DNA from: Timema cristinae
Taxonomy: Eukaryota > Arthropoda > Insecta > Phasmatodea > Timematidae
DNA: 64,000 bases
Assembly (NCBI GenBank): GCA_039000515.1
Contig: JBCFYV010000024.1
Span: 41,476,533-41,540,532, forward strand
Direction of reading: 5' to 3'
Shown here: in pieces, positions 40,906 through 51,029 of the stretch
How the letters are laid out: each line of letters opens with the position of its first letter
Numbering within the stretch: the first letter of the stretch is position 1
Program-made: the position numbers and the translations under genes
The notes under the pieces: generated by a model
The model's database searches: none
What the model was told of the DNA's origin: nothing
Seen by the model: the letters and a program-made list of their open reading frames with translations, nothing else

Positions 40906-41345
40906 CCGTTCCATATGTTAACAGGGCGAAGGGGCGACAAAACATGTAATGCAAGTCCTGGTAGTATACACCTAACCTAAATTTTCTTTGAAGGGACTAA
41001 TAAAATTGAGATGGGTGGTGGGGTTGGGATTTCCGCCCGTTGCCCACCCCCTCCTCCTAAAAAAAAATAGGCCTAGTGTCGCCCTGTTAAGACTTAAACA
41101 AGGCTGCCTGTGTCTCTCCAGAGAAGAGATGCGTGGTGAGAATTCACAAGATGCTGACCCTTCTACAGCGACTCGGGAACAAAATATTTTGAGGGAAGTG
41201 GGTGTGTGGGGAGGGGGGGAACGTCAGGATGGAATAAAGGGCCGTGGAATTTTGATGTGAAAGAGGTGGTTTGGCGTCGGGTTGCCAGACCGGGGTTTTA
41301 GGGGAAAGGACCCCTTTCTTCTATCAATTATTGCGATGAGACTTT
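40906..41345. other. Single-copy mixed-composition segment
   Basis: A 90-codon open frame (40988-41260) shows no domain I recognise. It starts directly after the minisatellite and includes GGGAGGGGGGG. I do not call it a gene. Confidence 0.35.
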
Positions 41346-41354
41346 TTTCTCTTT

Positions 41355-41592
41355 TTACTGCTCGTTATAGAGTTATACACCTATGTACTAATTACTTTAA
41401 TATGTTATGAATGAGGTAGGTTGAATTTAGAGGAAGTGTACCTACATTTGCGTAGAGAGTGGTTAACTGTTTAGGAAAACCACCCTTAGTAGGCCTACTA
41501 CCTATTTGAATCGAAATATGTCCTGCCAGTCATCGACAGTCCGGTCTATTGCGAGAGCGATGCTCTAAACCATGTGATCACTGAAGTGAATT
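41355..41592 (-). mobile_element. SINE-C copy, minus strand
   Basis: TATACACCTATGTACTAATT, TTGAATTTAGAGGAAGTGTA, CCTACATTTGCGTAGAGAG, TTGAATCGAAATATGTCC and inverted head TAAACCATGTGATCACTGAA. Confidence 0.8.
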
Positions 41593-41599
41593 CTCATTG

Positions 41600-42047
41600 A
41601 GATGCTTTAATGTTTCATATCTATGTTGTTGAGGGGTTTTTTTTTGTTGGGGGGAGGCGGGAGGACATCGCGTTTTACTTCCCGTTAAAGTTATCTGCAT
41701 ATCTTATTTAACATCAGATTAAGGCCAAAAAGATTAGTCTTCCTTAAAATAGTCTTAACCTGTAATAAAAAAAAGAGTCCATAAACAAATCGGTATAAAC
41801 TTAAAGATAATGAATTAATTAAACATTACACGCATCGGTGGAGTAACAGAATAAACGTCACTGTCGTTCATTTTAGCTTGCCGTTGACGTTGAATTCTGA
41901 ACTTTAACCCTTAAGGTGGTATGCAATATACATCTTTTAACCTATGATGACGGAAAAACCCACGATAGTGTCAACAAAGCATCACTTAGACAAGTTATTG
42001 CATACGGCCCCTAGGAGAAGGTTTTTCCTAACTGGTTTCTAACTATC
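41600..42047. other. No gene seen
   Basis: A G/T-rich tract at 41635-41665. CTTAAGGTGGTATGCAAT at 41912-41929 resembles the end of the TTAA foldback family but is not followed by its arm. Confidence 0.35.
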
Positions 42048-42058
42048 TCCTAAGTAAA
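42048..42058. repeat. Target-site duplication, left (TCCTAAGTAAA)
   Basis: Identical to 42222-42232. Confidence 0.88.
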
Positions 42059-42221
42059 ATGTGGGGAATGCCAGGCCTCCACCGTGGTTCGGATTCCACG
42101 TTAAACTGTAGGTCCTTCATTTCATCTCACAATCACCCTACCATTACACATTAGCGTAAGTGCGTACAACCCGAATGGGTAGTAAACGCGGTGCTAATAA
42201 TAATAATAATAATAATAATAA
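42059..42221 (+). mobile_element. SINE-A copy, 5' truncated with intact duplication
   Basis: Begins at ATGTGGGGAATGCCAGGCC, lacking the whole tRNA-like head and linker. The core, tail and (TAA)n are intact, and an 11-bp duplication stands directly at the truncation point. This is the clearest example here of incomplete target-primed reverse transcription. Confidence 0.93.
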
Positions 42222-42232
42222 TCCTAAGTAAA
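42222..42232. repeat. Target-site duplication, right (TCCTAAGTAAA)
   Basis: Identical to 42048-42058. Confidence 0.88.
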
Positions 42233-42629
42233 TATATGTGTTTATTCTTTAACTAGATCTATCTTTCTCGTTCCTACCTCACTAGCGCAATTAAAACGCG
42301 TGCATATCTTACTGGTATTAAGATGCGGGGGAATAAAAACTTTTGTTTTGCAATATAAAATATCTTAGGCGAAGTTTACCTTAGAACGAAAAGAGAACAA
42401 AAATGGTTTCTAGAAATAATCTCTTAACGATTTTGATTAAAGTTCTTGTATAAGCATTGTCTAACACTACAAAAAAAAAAATACACATCTAAATTTTAAT
42501 GACTTAGTCTATAATTAAAAATGGAGATCCTCTATCTCTGTAAATTTCCTGATATTTGAAAAATTGATAATTGCATAGCTGTAGTACGTTATCAAAATAA
42601 CTTTTAGTTGAAATGTATTTTCTATAAAT
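42233..42629. other. AT-rich stretch, nothing recognised
   Basis: No supported feature. Confidence 0.4.
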
Positions 42630-42925
42630 TATTATTATTATTAGCACCGCGTCTTACTACCCGTTCGGGTTATACGCACTTACGCTAATGTGTAATGGTA
42701 GGGTGATTGTGAGATGAAATGGAGGACTTACAGTTTAACGTGGAATCCGAACCACGGTGGGGCCTGGCATTCCCCACATTCACAAGATGTCTTGTCAGAG
42801 GTGAAGGAAGGGTTTGGAAATCAGATAAATCTGCTGGCATTGGGGCCCCAGGATTGAACCCCCCCGGCCTTGCCAGCACATGAAGATCTGACACCTTAAC
42901 CCCTAGACCGCCATTGGTACCACCG
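42630..42925 (-). mobile_element. SINE-A copy, minus strand, unusual head
   Basis: Normal tail and core, but the head differs from other copies: CTGCTGGCATTGGGGCCCCA, then CCCCCCCGGCCTTGCCAGCA and CCGCCATTGGTACC. Several short insertions enlarge the region between and around the Pol III boxes. The A-box and B-box words are still readable. Confidence 0.88.
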
Positions 42926-42929
42926 GTTT

Positions 42930-43200
42930 TATAAGCTCATGCAACCACCACTTACCCCCCCTGGGGCGTCTCTGTGGAAACACTATATGTTCTCTTCTTC
43001 TTTGAACATCAAAGGAACCGGAGGCTATCCCCTTCACACAATGAGGCAAACATCGTCCCTACAAGTTATTGTCTCGCCTGGACTGTCCATTTCCTGGTTA
43101 TTGCCGTCGGCTCGTCTTTTATTTACCTCTGGTCTACAGACAAGGAGAGGTTGTCTCCATCCTGATTCCACGTCTGCGCGCGGAATTTTTTTTTTTCCTT
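42930..43200. other. Single-copy higher-GC island
   Basis: CCTGGGGCGTCTCTGTGG, GAACCGGAGGCTATCCCC, GATTCCACGTCTGCGCGCGG. Overlapping open frames of up to 111 codons occur, but they continue into or overlap SINE sequence and show no domain. It is sandwiched between two SINE-A copies. Confidence 0.35.
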
Positions 43201-43265
43201 GGTATTTCTTTTTAAATGAGCTTATCTCACGGTTGATTAAACGGGATATCAGATACAAGATTAAT

Positions 43266-43273
43266 TCAAAGTG
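43266..43273. repeat. Target-site duplication, left (TCAAAGTG)
   Basis: Identical to 43577-43584. It is short, so moderate confidence. Confidence 0.65.
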
Positions 43274-43576
43274 ATGGATGACGTGGTGGTCTAGGGGTAA
43301 GGTGTCAGACTTCTGTGCTGAGGGTCCGGGGTTCAATCCTCGGTCCCTCAGCACAGATTTATCTGATTGCCAAACCCTTCCTTCACCTCTGACAAAACGT
43401 GTATGGATCACAACTTGTGAATGTGGGGAATTCAGGCCTCCACCGTGGTTCGGATTCCACGTTAAACTGTAGGTCCTCCATTTCATCTCACAATCACCCT
43501 ACCATTATACATTAGCGTAAGTGCGTTTAGCCCGAGTGGGTACTAAGACGTGGTGCTTAATAATAATAATAATAAA
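43274..43576 (+). mobile_element. SINE-A copy (A2), full length
   Basis: GATGACGTGGTGGTCTAGGG, B box GGTTCAATCCTCGG, the A2 linker (ACGTGTATGGATCACAACTT), core, and a diverged tail (GCGTTTAGCCCGAGTGGGTA). Confidence 0.92.
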
Positions 43577-43584
43577 TCAAAGTG
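43577..43584. repeat. Target-site duplication, right (TCAAAGTG)
   Basis: Identical to 43266-43273. Confidence 0.65.
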
Positions 43585-43589
43585 TGTGG

Positions 43590-43700
43590 TAATTCATTTA
43601 GGAAATGCCCCCTAATGAACTCTCAACCGTGTTTCTAATCTCGGTTTTCTCAGTCATCGGCGGTCCAGTTTATTGCGAGACAGATGCCTTGGATCATTGT
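43590..43700 (-). mobile_element. SINE-C fragment, minus strand
   Basis: AATTCATTTAGGAAATGCCC, TTTCTAATCTCGGTTTTCTC, AGTCATCGGCGGTCCAGTTT and GCGAGACAGATGCCTTGGA. Confidence 0.65.
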
Positions 43701-43745
43701 GGGCCAAATGCAGCCCGTGTTAACTGAAAATTTGGCCCTCACATT
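43701..43745. repeat. Inverted repeat GGGCCAAAT / ATTTGGCCC
   Basis: GTGGGCCAAATGCAGCCCGT and AAAATTTGGCCCTCAC can pair over about 10 bp with a loop of about 20. GGGCCAAATGCAGCCCG resembles words near hAT termini; nothing more can be claimed. Confidence 0.4.
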
Positions 43746-44655
43746 ATACTGTAGGGAATTAATGGGAAACCTTCGGTGGCAGATGTTAAATAGATAATGA
43801 ATTGAATAAAAATATTTATTTAAAAGATCGAGATTGCATTTTAATATGCATTTGTAGTAGTTAGACCCTCCCACTTCCTACTTCTGAATATCCGTCTTTG
43901 GCATATCTGACCGATCCAATATTGCTCTTCAGTTTATAAAAGAGCATCCTACTAAACGCAAAACGACATTTTGTGGCTAAAGAAATGGAGAGACTTAGCA
44001 GCCAAGGTTAGGATGTCATCTCTAAAACAAAAACATATAAGTTAACATACTTTTTTTTTACCCGTAATAAATCAAACGGTTTTTGATAACAAATTAATTT
44101 TTTGTTAACTTAGTTAAATTGTTGACTGTATTTAAAAGGTGAGCACATCAATATTTTTAGAAAAACACTAATATTTCATGTTTTTACTTGGTTTTTGTTT
44201 CGACGCAGTTTTTTTTTTCCCGACCATGTCCCAGTCCCGTGAGTGAGGGATAATTGGTTCCCCACTTTATTTGATTAGTAAAAATATGTCTACATATATA
44301 TTTATAATGCTAAGTTGTTTTGTGAAAGTGTGTGTGCATGCATATTTCATAATACATTTTTAGGGAGATTACAACTTTTTTAAATAGTAAAATTTGAAAG
44401 ATTATACACACCAAAATTACAATTTATATATATTATAAGTGACATGTCCTGTAAGATTGACGGACTCTGTGATGGCGCTGATTCAATCTCGCCCGGAAAA
44501 CGCCAAACTTTCAAGCTACAAGACATTGAAATGTGGGACTGCTCCACCGTTGTATGTCGGACCCACTAAACTAGGTATTATTCATATAAATCCCACCCCA
44601 AACGAAGGGTATAAAAAGGGTGTATATAAAACGTCCGTGCATATATATAAATAAT
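43746..44655. other. AT-rich stretch, no gene seen
   Basis: A small frame at 44439-44654 has no recognisable domain. No repeats were classified. Confidence 0.4.
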
Positions 44656-44659
44656 AAAA

Positions 44660-44922
44660 AAAGAATGTAAAATATTTGTTTCTAGGTTGTTGACGTAATA
44701 CACAAATAAATATATTTGGCATTTGAAACTTTGATTTACTTGGAATGAAAAATGGTTGAAAGTTGTTATCGGACTTGATTATTATTTGATTGAGTATTAT
44801 GGTCATCAACGTAACGTAATATTTTAAATTAATCTGTAAATACATATGTATATTTTCGTATTTGTATATAATCAACTTCCACGCGAGCAAAGCCGCGGGC
44901 AACAACTATCTAGTATATATAT
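44660..44922 (-). mobile_element. Element G, copy 1 (minus)
   Basis: Ends on the plus strand with ATATAATCAACTTCCACGCG, AGCAAAGCCGCGGGCAAC, AACTATCTAGT. The reverse complement matches 55735-55990 almost base for base over the first 130 nt, then at lower identity. The GCGGGCAAC...CTAGT end resembles Helitron-type 3' ends (CTRRT), while the overall pattern also fits short non-LTR remnants. The class is undecided. Confidence 0.6.
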
Positions 44923-44924
44923 AT

Positions 44925-45060
44925 AAGAATGTAAAATATTTGTTTCTTAAGTGTTGTTTGCAGGTAAGTTGGTGGGACTCATAAAAATATATTTGGCCCT
45001 TAGTGAAAACTGATAAGAATTGGACCTTGGAATGAAAAATGTTGGACCACCCAGACTTAG
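44925..45060 (+). repeat. Direct duplication of the segment next to element G
   Basis: AGAATGTAAAATATTTGTTT, AATATATTTGGC and TTGGAATGAAAAATG occur in the same order at 44663-44755 and again at 44929-45045, so the 3' part of element G is locally duplicated. Confidence 0.6.
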
Positions 45061-45137
45061 GCAATTTATAACTTGTATTTTTATTTGTATTATTATTTGT
45101 ATTATTAATATTAATAATAATATTATTACTAATATTT

Positions 45138-45355
45138 GCACCACCTCTCACTACCCTTATGGGGATGATTTAGGGATGAGGAATCTAAATGACGTGTGAT
45201 CGTTTACACCTGGTGGTAGAGTGTAAAACTAAAAAGGAAAATCTTACCTTAAGTACACCCAGCTGAGATTTGAACCTTAAACCACCCCCATCACCGGCAA
45301 TGATATTTTATCGCAAGAGTGACTTCTTAGGCCATGTGACCACCGATGTGGGATA
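45138..45355 (-). mobile_element. SINE-C copy, minus strand
   Basis: TTTGCACCACCTCTCACTAC, TTTAGGGATGAGGAATCTAA, GGTGGTAGAGTGTAAAAC, GATTTGAACCTTAAACC and inverted head CCATGTGACCACCGATG. Confidence 0.75.
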
Positions 45356-45787
45356 TCATTTTTTTTTTAAATATAGATTGTTATTACTTTTGAACTATTG
45401 TTAAATATGGACAATCGTATTTCTCGTGGTGCCTTGTCAGGGGGGTGGGGGGGGGGGGCATCTTGAATTATTTTAGTTATGTCATGACATGAGTGTGACG
45501 TGTGTTATTTTATTCCTCCCTACGATAGGTGTATGGAGGAACACGTTGAAATATTGACGCTTTCTTTTCTTGGCATGTCGGCGTTATGACAGGCTTTCCA
45601 GCCAAGCCCTAGACATGCTGTCAATAATTGTCTCCAAGATCTCAAAGGTGATGTCGTTGAGTAATGGAGAGGGTATGGTTAAATATATAAGCTGTCCTTC
45701 CATCTGTGTGAAAGAGACCACAGAGTACATACAGTACAATTTTTATAAAATACAAACACAGTAGTCGTAAATAACAAAACAATAACC
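45356..45787. other. No gene seen; G homopolymer
   Basis: A GGGGGGTGGGGGGGGGGG-type tract lies at about 45440-45459. A 64-codon frame at 45570-45764 is not recognised and not called. Confidence 0.35.
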
Positions 45788-45826
45788 TTCTTTGGTGGCC
45801 GCGTGGTCTAACGCGCTACTCTCGCT

Positions 45827-45829
<3 letters not shown>
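45788..45829 (+). mobile_element. SINE-C head (interrupted)
   Basis: CTTTGGTGGCCGCGTGGTCT, AACGCGCTACTCTCGCTGTA. The element continues at 46107 behind an inserted SINE-A. The last 11 bases (CTCTCGCTGTA, 45819-45829) are the duplicated target. Confidence 0.88.
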
Positions 45830-45865
<36 letters not shown>

Positions 45866-46106
45866 GCACCGCGTCTTACTACCCGTTCGGGCTATACGGG
45901 GTGATTGTGAGATGAAATGGAGGACCTACAGTTTAACGTGGAATCCGAACCACGGTGGAGGCCTGGCATTCCCCACATTCACATGATGTCTTGTCAGAGG
46001 TGAAGGAAGGGTTTGGTAATCAGATAAGTTTGTGCCGGGACCGAGGATTGAACCCCGGACCCCAGCACAGAAGTCCGACACCTTACCCCTAGACCGCCAG
46101 GTCACC
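45830..46106 (-). mobile_element. SINE-A copy inserted in a SINE-C, minus strand
   Basis: A (TTA)n tract, AGCACCGCGTCTTACTACCC, the inverted core and the inverted head CTAGACCGCCAGGTCACC. A perfect 11-bp duplication CTCTCGCTGTA (45819-45829, 46107-46117) lies within the SINE-C head. The segment between tail and core is shortened (TATACGGGGTGATTG). Confidence 0.94.
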
Positions 46107-46318
46107 CTCTCGCTGTAGACTGGACTGTCAATGACAGGGAGATTGAATTTCGAGTCTCGATTGAGTATACCAGGAGTGGTTTTTATTTTCCAAAATTGTT
46201 TTCCACTCTCTGTCCAGGTAAATATAACCGTCTTAATAACTAAATCAATTATCGTAATTTACTACATAGCCTTATAGCCCGAATGGGAGGTAGGAGGTGG
46301 TTCTAAAAAAAATAGTCT
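46107..46318 (+). mobile_element. SINE-C body and tail (interrupted)
   Basis: Resumes with CTCTCGCTGTAGACTGGACT, then the B box TTTCGAGTCTCGATTG, the body and tail (TATAGCCCGAATGGGAGGTA) with an A run. Confidence 0.88.
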
Positions 46319-46458
46319 AACAGGTTAGCCATTTTACTTAATTAGGGATCGACATTAGCTATAACAGAGACAAAGGGCCAGCTTTACAGTTACATTTAGT
46401 ACGCTTAAAGTGCGGCTCTATACTAAATAAAAGATGACACCTACCTATACTGGAGTTG

Positions 46459-46492
46459 AATGGGCCAGTTTCGAATATAAAGCTGGCCCATT
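46459..46492. repeat. Perfect 10-bp hairpin
   Basis: AATGGGCCAG, 14 nt, CTGGCCCATT. GGGCCAGCTTTACAG is also present nearby at 46376. Unknown role. Confidence 0.75.
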
Positions 46493-46519
46493 ACATTCTG
46501 GCCCAGGCAAGTGTAGTTC

Positions 46520-47044
46520 TGTATTTATTATAGCTACGCAATTGAGGTGTACTAAGTCTATGAAACTTGCCCAAAGAAATGGAAAAAACTGCACAAATAT
46601 TAGATGATATGTGGCATGATTAATGGTACTCTTTAAGAATAAAGAAGATATATAAGTTAAACTAAAGTTTTACAAAGCAATGGCTGAATAAAACACACAC
46701 TCATTAACATGAGAAATCCTATCTTGACCTGCCATGATGTCATAGGTAAGACAACTTCCTTAAAATAGCAAAATGATATCATTATGTTCACAAAAAATAT
46801 ATTATCATAGAGTTTTAATCCTACAAACGTTTACTTTAATATTAGTGTACCCAGTAACCTACTAGTTTATCGATTTCGAACTCGTATAGTAGCAGGTTTA
46901 ATATTATTTAGCGGGCACGTAGCCTGGTGGAGTAAAGCGAGGGAGAGTTGCATCTTGGGATAGTGACCAACTCTCCTTTTCACCAATGTAATATTTATAA
47001 AACTTGTTCAAGAATTAAATTAACTGCTTCGTTTCCACAAAATT
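46520..47044. other. AT-rich DNA with one island
   Basis: No gene seen. 46905-46985 (GCGGGCACGTAGCCTGGTGG, GGGAGAGTTGCATCTTGGG) is single copy and GC-balanced. Confidence 0.35.
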
Positions 47045-47055
47045 TCTAAGCTTCG
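47045..47055. repeat. Target-site duplication, left (TCTAAGCTTCG)
   Basis: Identical to 47348-47358. Confidence 0.88.
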
Positions 47056-47347
47056 TATAGGTGACCTGGTGGTCTAGGGGTAAGGTGTCTGGCTTCTGAG
47101 CTGGGGTCCGGGGTTCAATCCTCGGTCCCGGAACAGATTTATCTGATTGTCAAACCCTTCCTCCACCTCTGACAAGACTTATGTTAGTCACAACTTGTGA
47201 ATGTTGGGGAATGCCAGGCCTCCACCGTGGTTCGGATTCCACGTTAAACTGTAGGTCCTCCATTTCATCTCACAATCACCCGACCATTACACATTAGCGT
47301 AAGTGCGTAAAACCCGAACGGGTAGTAAGACGCGGTGATAATAATAA
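47056..47347 (+). mobile_element. SINE-A copy (A2), full length
   Basis: TATAGGTGACCTGGTGGTCT, with GAGCTGGGGTCCGGGGTTCA at the B box, the A2 linker (ATGTTAGTCACAACTTGTG), core and tail. Four extra bases (TATA) lie between the duplication and the usual GGTGACC start. An 11-bp duplication flanks it. Confidence 0.94.
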
Positions 47348-47358
47348 TCTAAGCTTCG
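47348..47358. repeat. Target-site duplication, right (TCTAAGCTTCG)
   Basis: Identical to 47045-47055. Confidence 0.88.
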
Positions 47359-48591
47359 GGAAAGGGTTATAGAGTTGGGATGTGTGTCATTTTAAATAAA
47401 ATAACACTATTTATATGGTAATAAATTATAAATAAATACACTTAAAAGAGTCAACCTACAAGAAAGCTATAACGACCGATATAACGACCGAGCGTTCGCC
47501 ACATGTTACGTTACTTTATATCGTTAATCAAGATAAGATTTCACATGTTAGTGAATTTACACTTTATTTAACGGATTTTTAAAGCTATAACGCTGAAACA
47601 AAATCATAAATTCTTAAATAATTTAAAAAAAAAGTCCTACAGTGTCACAACATTATTAAATCATCTGCAACTTAGGCTATTTGGCTAAGCCACGTAAATG
47701 GCCTGTAGGAGTCTTCCTGCCAGGATGTAGATTAAAAAAAAAAAAAGATCCGTGGAAACATGTTTATCTAGAATAGGAAACATTAAAATGCTCATTTTAA
47801 AAAGCAAATCAATATTTCGCAAATAGCTTTAGTTAGTGCGAAAACTCGTCAGAGGAAAGGGGGAATGTTATCAATACATAGGTCAAGAGTCCTCGCAGGT
47901 TGAATTACTAATTTCCCCCCCACTTTTCCTATTTCTTACATTGGCCTCCATGCGTGATTGTTTAGAATGCTTAGGTGCGTTGGGTTAAGATGTAACCCGC
48001 TTCGCAAAATAGTTTAAAACTCTGCAAGTAATCAACGTCGTTAATAGTGTTATTTTATGGGTATTAATATTTTATTTTAAAATGTAGAGCTTCGGATCAC
48101 ATGATTTAACGTATATAAAGTAAAAATATTTTCTATGCTCTCACACAAGGCTCTTTCTATGACAATTGAACTCTATGTATAGAACATTAATGTTTGAAAC
48201 AAGCTTCGCCTCTGAGCCAAGCTCTCTAAACTGAATTGCCTCTCCAGAATGTTGTTCAGTTTGTCCACGGCGAGCGTTGGTGTTGTATTACCCTTCTGTA
48301 GATGGATGTGTCGGTGGAGGGTGTTTATTTTGTGTGGCAAGTGTGAGGGAGGTATTTTTTTGGTCGCTGTATTTCACCCTTGAGTGCTTCTAAGGCTGGC
48401 TGGATGCTTAGTGTGTGTGTGTGTGGGGGGGGGGGGTGAGGAGGTGGGGGAGGGCTTCCAAGGGTGAGTTAAATATTGACACTGTAGGCTAAGATTGTCT
48501 ATACATGGAAGACTCGCCATTGGAAGATAAGTAGTTACTGCTACGTGGGATGGTAGGTAAATAGGAGCAGAAGATTTAGTCCGTTGCCACA
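47359..48591. other. No gene recognised
   Basis: About 1.2 kb free of classified repeats. 48180-48590 is single copy, GC-balanced and contains GT and G tracts (48411-48437). The minus-strand frame there (48374-48592) reads mostly the G-tract complement and is not called. Confidence 0.35.
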
Positions 48592-48690
48592 TTTTTTTTT
48601 TTAACTTCGCGTCTGACTTACTGTTCAGGTATACGGATATGTACTAATTACGCTAATGGTTTCAAGGATTGGTAAGGTTATATTATAGGA
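48592..48690 (-). mobile_element. SINE-C tail and body fragment, minus strand
   Basis: TTTTAACTTCGCGTCTGACT, GATATGTACTAATTACGCTA, ATGGTTTCAAGGATTGGTAA. Confidence 0.65.
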
Positions 48691-49844
48691 AGAAAATATA
48701 TTAATTTACTGTTTGACATTTTGAAAAATGTCTACCATTATTGATGCCAGGAGGCAAAACGGTGATGGCCCTATAGCTAAAAGGTGGACATTCTAAATTT
48801 AATTCTTCTATCATCAAGTGAAAAATTTCTACATTTTATCTCACTATATCTATGTCATCTATGAGCTTTCTTCCGAAAAGAACTAATTTTAATACCTCTT
48901 CAGGCTATACGCATTGACCTTAATTGCAATTTGTTTAATTTAAATTGTTATACCGACACCATTAAAATATTTCTTTGTTGTTGGTTATAAACCAGTCTCT
49001 TTGTTTTTAACTTCTTATCAATGCCAATCTATATTTTTCAGTAGCTTACAACATTAAATTCTGTCGGTAGATAATAATTCCTGGTATGGCTGTAAAGTTT
49101 TTATTTTAACTAATTTCTTCATTCACAGCCTTGTGCTGTTGTAATTATTCACTTCGAAAAGTACACGTTAAATACCTAAATTGGAGGGAGGACTTAATCA
49201 ACTTTTGACCAACGCAGGTGAAATATCTCTAACCATGTTTAGACTATGAATTAAATGCTCATGAACTTTTTTTTATTTAGAAAATGTTTTAGCTCCATCT
49301 CTCCTCTCCCCCCTCCTCCTTTCCGACTCCTTAACGAGTATTTTAATGTTATTGCCTTTGGTGGTTTTTAATAGTCAAGTTGAAATGATGGAGGTTACTG
49401 CGTGAGTAGTAAGTTGTTAGATCAATGAAATGCTGTCCGTGGGAATTTTTTAACGATCGTTCATTGTTAGGAATGGTTTCTGCTTCAGAGGCTTGGTCGG
49501 GAAGGGGGGGGGGGGGGTCGGAGGGGAAGTAGGAGAAGACGCAAGATTATACGATCGACCGTACACACAATTTCATGAAAATAATGATCCCAGATTCCTA
49601 TCTTATGTCTAACGACTTCCGCGGTAAAATTGTTTGGCATTTATGTGCCCTTACAGGGCTGATTTGTTAATTTAGTGCAAATAGTACTTGTAAGTCATAG
49701 TCTAGGCTTGAAAAAAAAACTTAAAAAAATTGTTTTGCTTGTAAAGTAGCCATAACAAATAATTTCAAGTTTGAACATCAGGCTGTCTTTAATTAAATAA
49801 CACGTTCTTAGAATAAATTATATCCTGGAATATTAAACAACCTT
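48691..49844. other. AT-rich DNA, repeat F trace and one island
   Basis: AAAAGTACACGTTAAATACC at 49157-49176 matches the 3' end of repeat F. 49440-49680 is a single-copy segment with a G homopolymer (about 49505-49518) and ATACGATCGACCG. No gene seen. Confidence 0.35.
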
Positions 49845-49894
49845 TTTATTAATTGTCTTACTACCTGTTAAATTTTAAGGTTATACGCATATAT
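49845..49894 (-). mobile_element. SINE-C tail, minus strand (interrupted)
   Basis: AATTGTCTTACTACCTGTTA, then GGTTATACGCATATAT. Interrupted by the SINE-A at 49895. TATACGCATATAT (49882-49894) is the left duplicated target. Confidence 0.8.
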
Positions 49895-50178
49895 TATTAT
49901 TATCACCCCGTCTTACTACCCGTTCGGTTTGTACGCACTTACGCTAATGTGTAAAGGTAGGGTGATTGTGAGATGAAATTGAGTACCTACAGTTTAACGT
50001 GGGATCCGAACCACGGTGAAGGCCATGCATTCCACACATTCACAGTTGTGATTAACACACGTCTGGTCAGAGGTGAAGAAAGGGTTTGGCAATCAGATAA
50101 ATCTGGAACCGAGGATTGAATCCCGGATCCCCAGAACAGAAGTCAGGGCACCTTACCCCTAGACCGCCAGGTCATCAG
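49895..50178 (-). mobile_element. SINE-A copy (A2) inserted in a SINE-C, minus strand
   Basis: ATTATCACCCCGTCTTACTA, the inverted core and A2 linker (GTTGTGATTAACACACGTC), inverted head CTAGACCGCCAGGTCATC. A perfect 13-bp duplication TATACGCATATAT (49882-49894, 50179-50191) lies within the SINE-C tail. Confidence 0.94.
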
Positions 50179-50390
50179 TATACGCATATATAGTTACTCT
50201 AGTAAGTTAAGGTTGAGGAAGGAAAGGTTTTAGTGGTAATCTACCCGCATTCGCTTAAAAGGAGAGCGGGGAACTAGTTAAGGAAAAAAATCCCTCAGTA
50301 GACCTGACAAGGATTCGAATCCCACTCCCCGTAATCAGCAAGCTTTGACAACACGGGGGTGACGTCTTTTAGACAATTTGGCCACTTTAG
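50179..50390 (-). mobile_element. SINE-C body and head, minus strand (interrupted)
   Basis: Resumes TATACGCATATATAGTTACT, AGGTTGAGGAAGGAAAGG, CCCGCATTCGCTTAAAAGG, B-box region GGATTCGAATCCCAC and inverted head GACAATTTGGCCACTTTAGC. Confidence 0.85.
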
Positions 50391-50651
50391 CAGGGTTGAA
50401 ATTGTTCGATACTGAGCTAATAAAACATTTACTGTATTTTTTTTGATGTCCTAATATTGTTAATCCTATTAAAATGATTATTTTACTACTCAAATTGTAG
50501 GGGTGTAATATTATAAATACTTATATTAATATAGAATGGCCGTTACGAATAATGCGTTATTTGTGTTTATATTAATAATAATAATAGATTTATATGAATT
50601 AATAAAACTATCTTAGCTTCTTTGAAATTATGTAAAGAAATTTCACCAGCA

Positions 50652-50654
<3 letters not shown>

Positions 50655-50699
<45 letters not shown>

Positions 50700-50930
50700 G
50701 GTGTTATGTCTCACGACAGGTCCATTCCTTTTGTCAGTGAACTAAGACCGCTAATGGTCTCTGTACTCTGAATCCTCCTCCTTCTTCCTAAGCTCCTATT
50801 TCCCTTAAAATTTCCTTCTATGACGTCGTGCAGAGGATAGCTCTTCCTAAGGATGTGTCCGATCCAGTTTGCTTTGCACCGAAGAATCACATCAAAAAAT
50901 TGTGTTCTGCCAATCCCACTTAAAACCGGT
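50655..50930 (-). mobile_element. LINE 3' end with reverse-transcriptase C-terminus, copy 1
   Basis: On the minus strand the frame reads ILRCKANWIGHILRKSYPLH then DVIEGNFKGNRSLGRRRRIQ and ends SGLSSLTKGMDLS at a TGA (complement of 50711-50713). The WIGHILR...LLHDVIEG...GRRRR pattern is characteristic of the C-terminal end of endonuclease/reverse-transcriptase polyproteins of animal non-LTR retrotransposons (RTE/BovB-like or related; clade not settled). After the stop come GAGACATAACACC and a long (TAA)n tract (50655-50699). The upstream RT and endonuclease are missing, so it is a 5'-truncated copy. Confidence 0.82.
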
Positions 50931-51021
50931 ATAAAATAACTACTAAAGTTTTCTTGTTAATTGATGTTTAACTCTACCTAATTCCTTGATATTGCTCAAA
51001 GAGCTGGTGACGGTGTATTTA

Positions 51022-51029
51022 GTTGTCAA
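51022..51029. repeat. hAT target-site duplication, left (GTTGTCAA)
   Basis: Eight bases identical to 51848-51855. Confidence 0.92.

Noticed and set aside
40988..41260. 90-codon plus-strand frame
   Set aside because: Begins beside a minisatellite. No domain, no splice structure and no conservation evidence available.
41912..41929. CTTAAGGTGGTATGCAAT as another foldback element
   Set aside because: Only about 13 bp match the terminus and no arm or second end follows.
43034..43486. 150-codon minus-strand frame
   Set aside because: Most of it is the reverse complement of a SINE-A, and its start [16 protein letters not shown] recurs in the frame at 36056 for the same reason.
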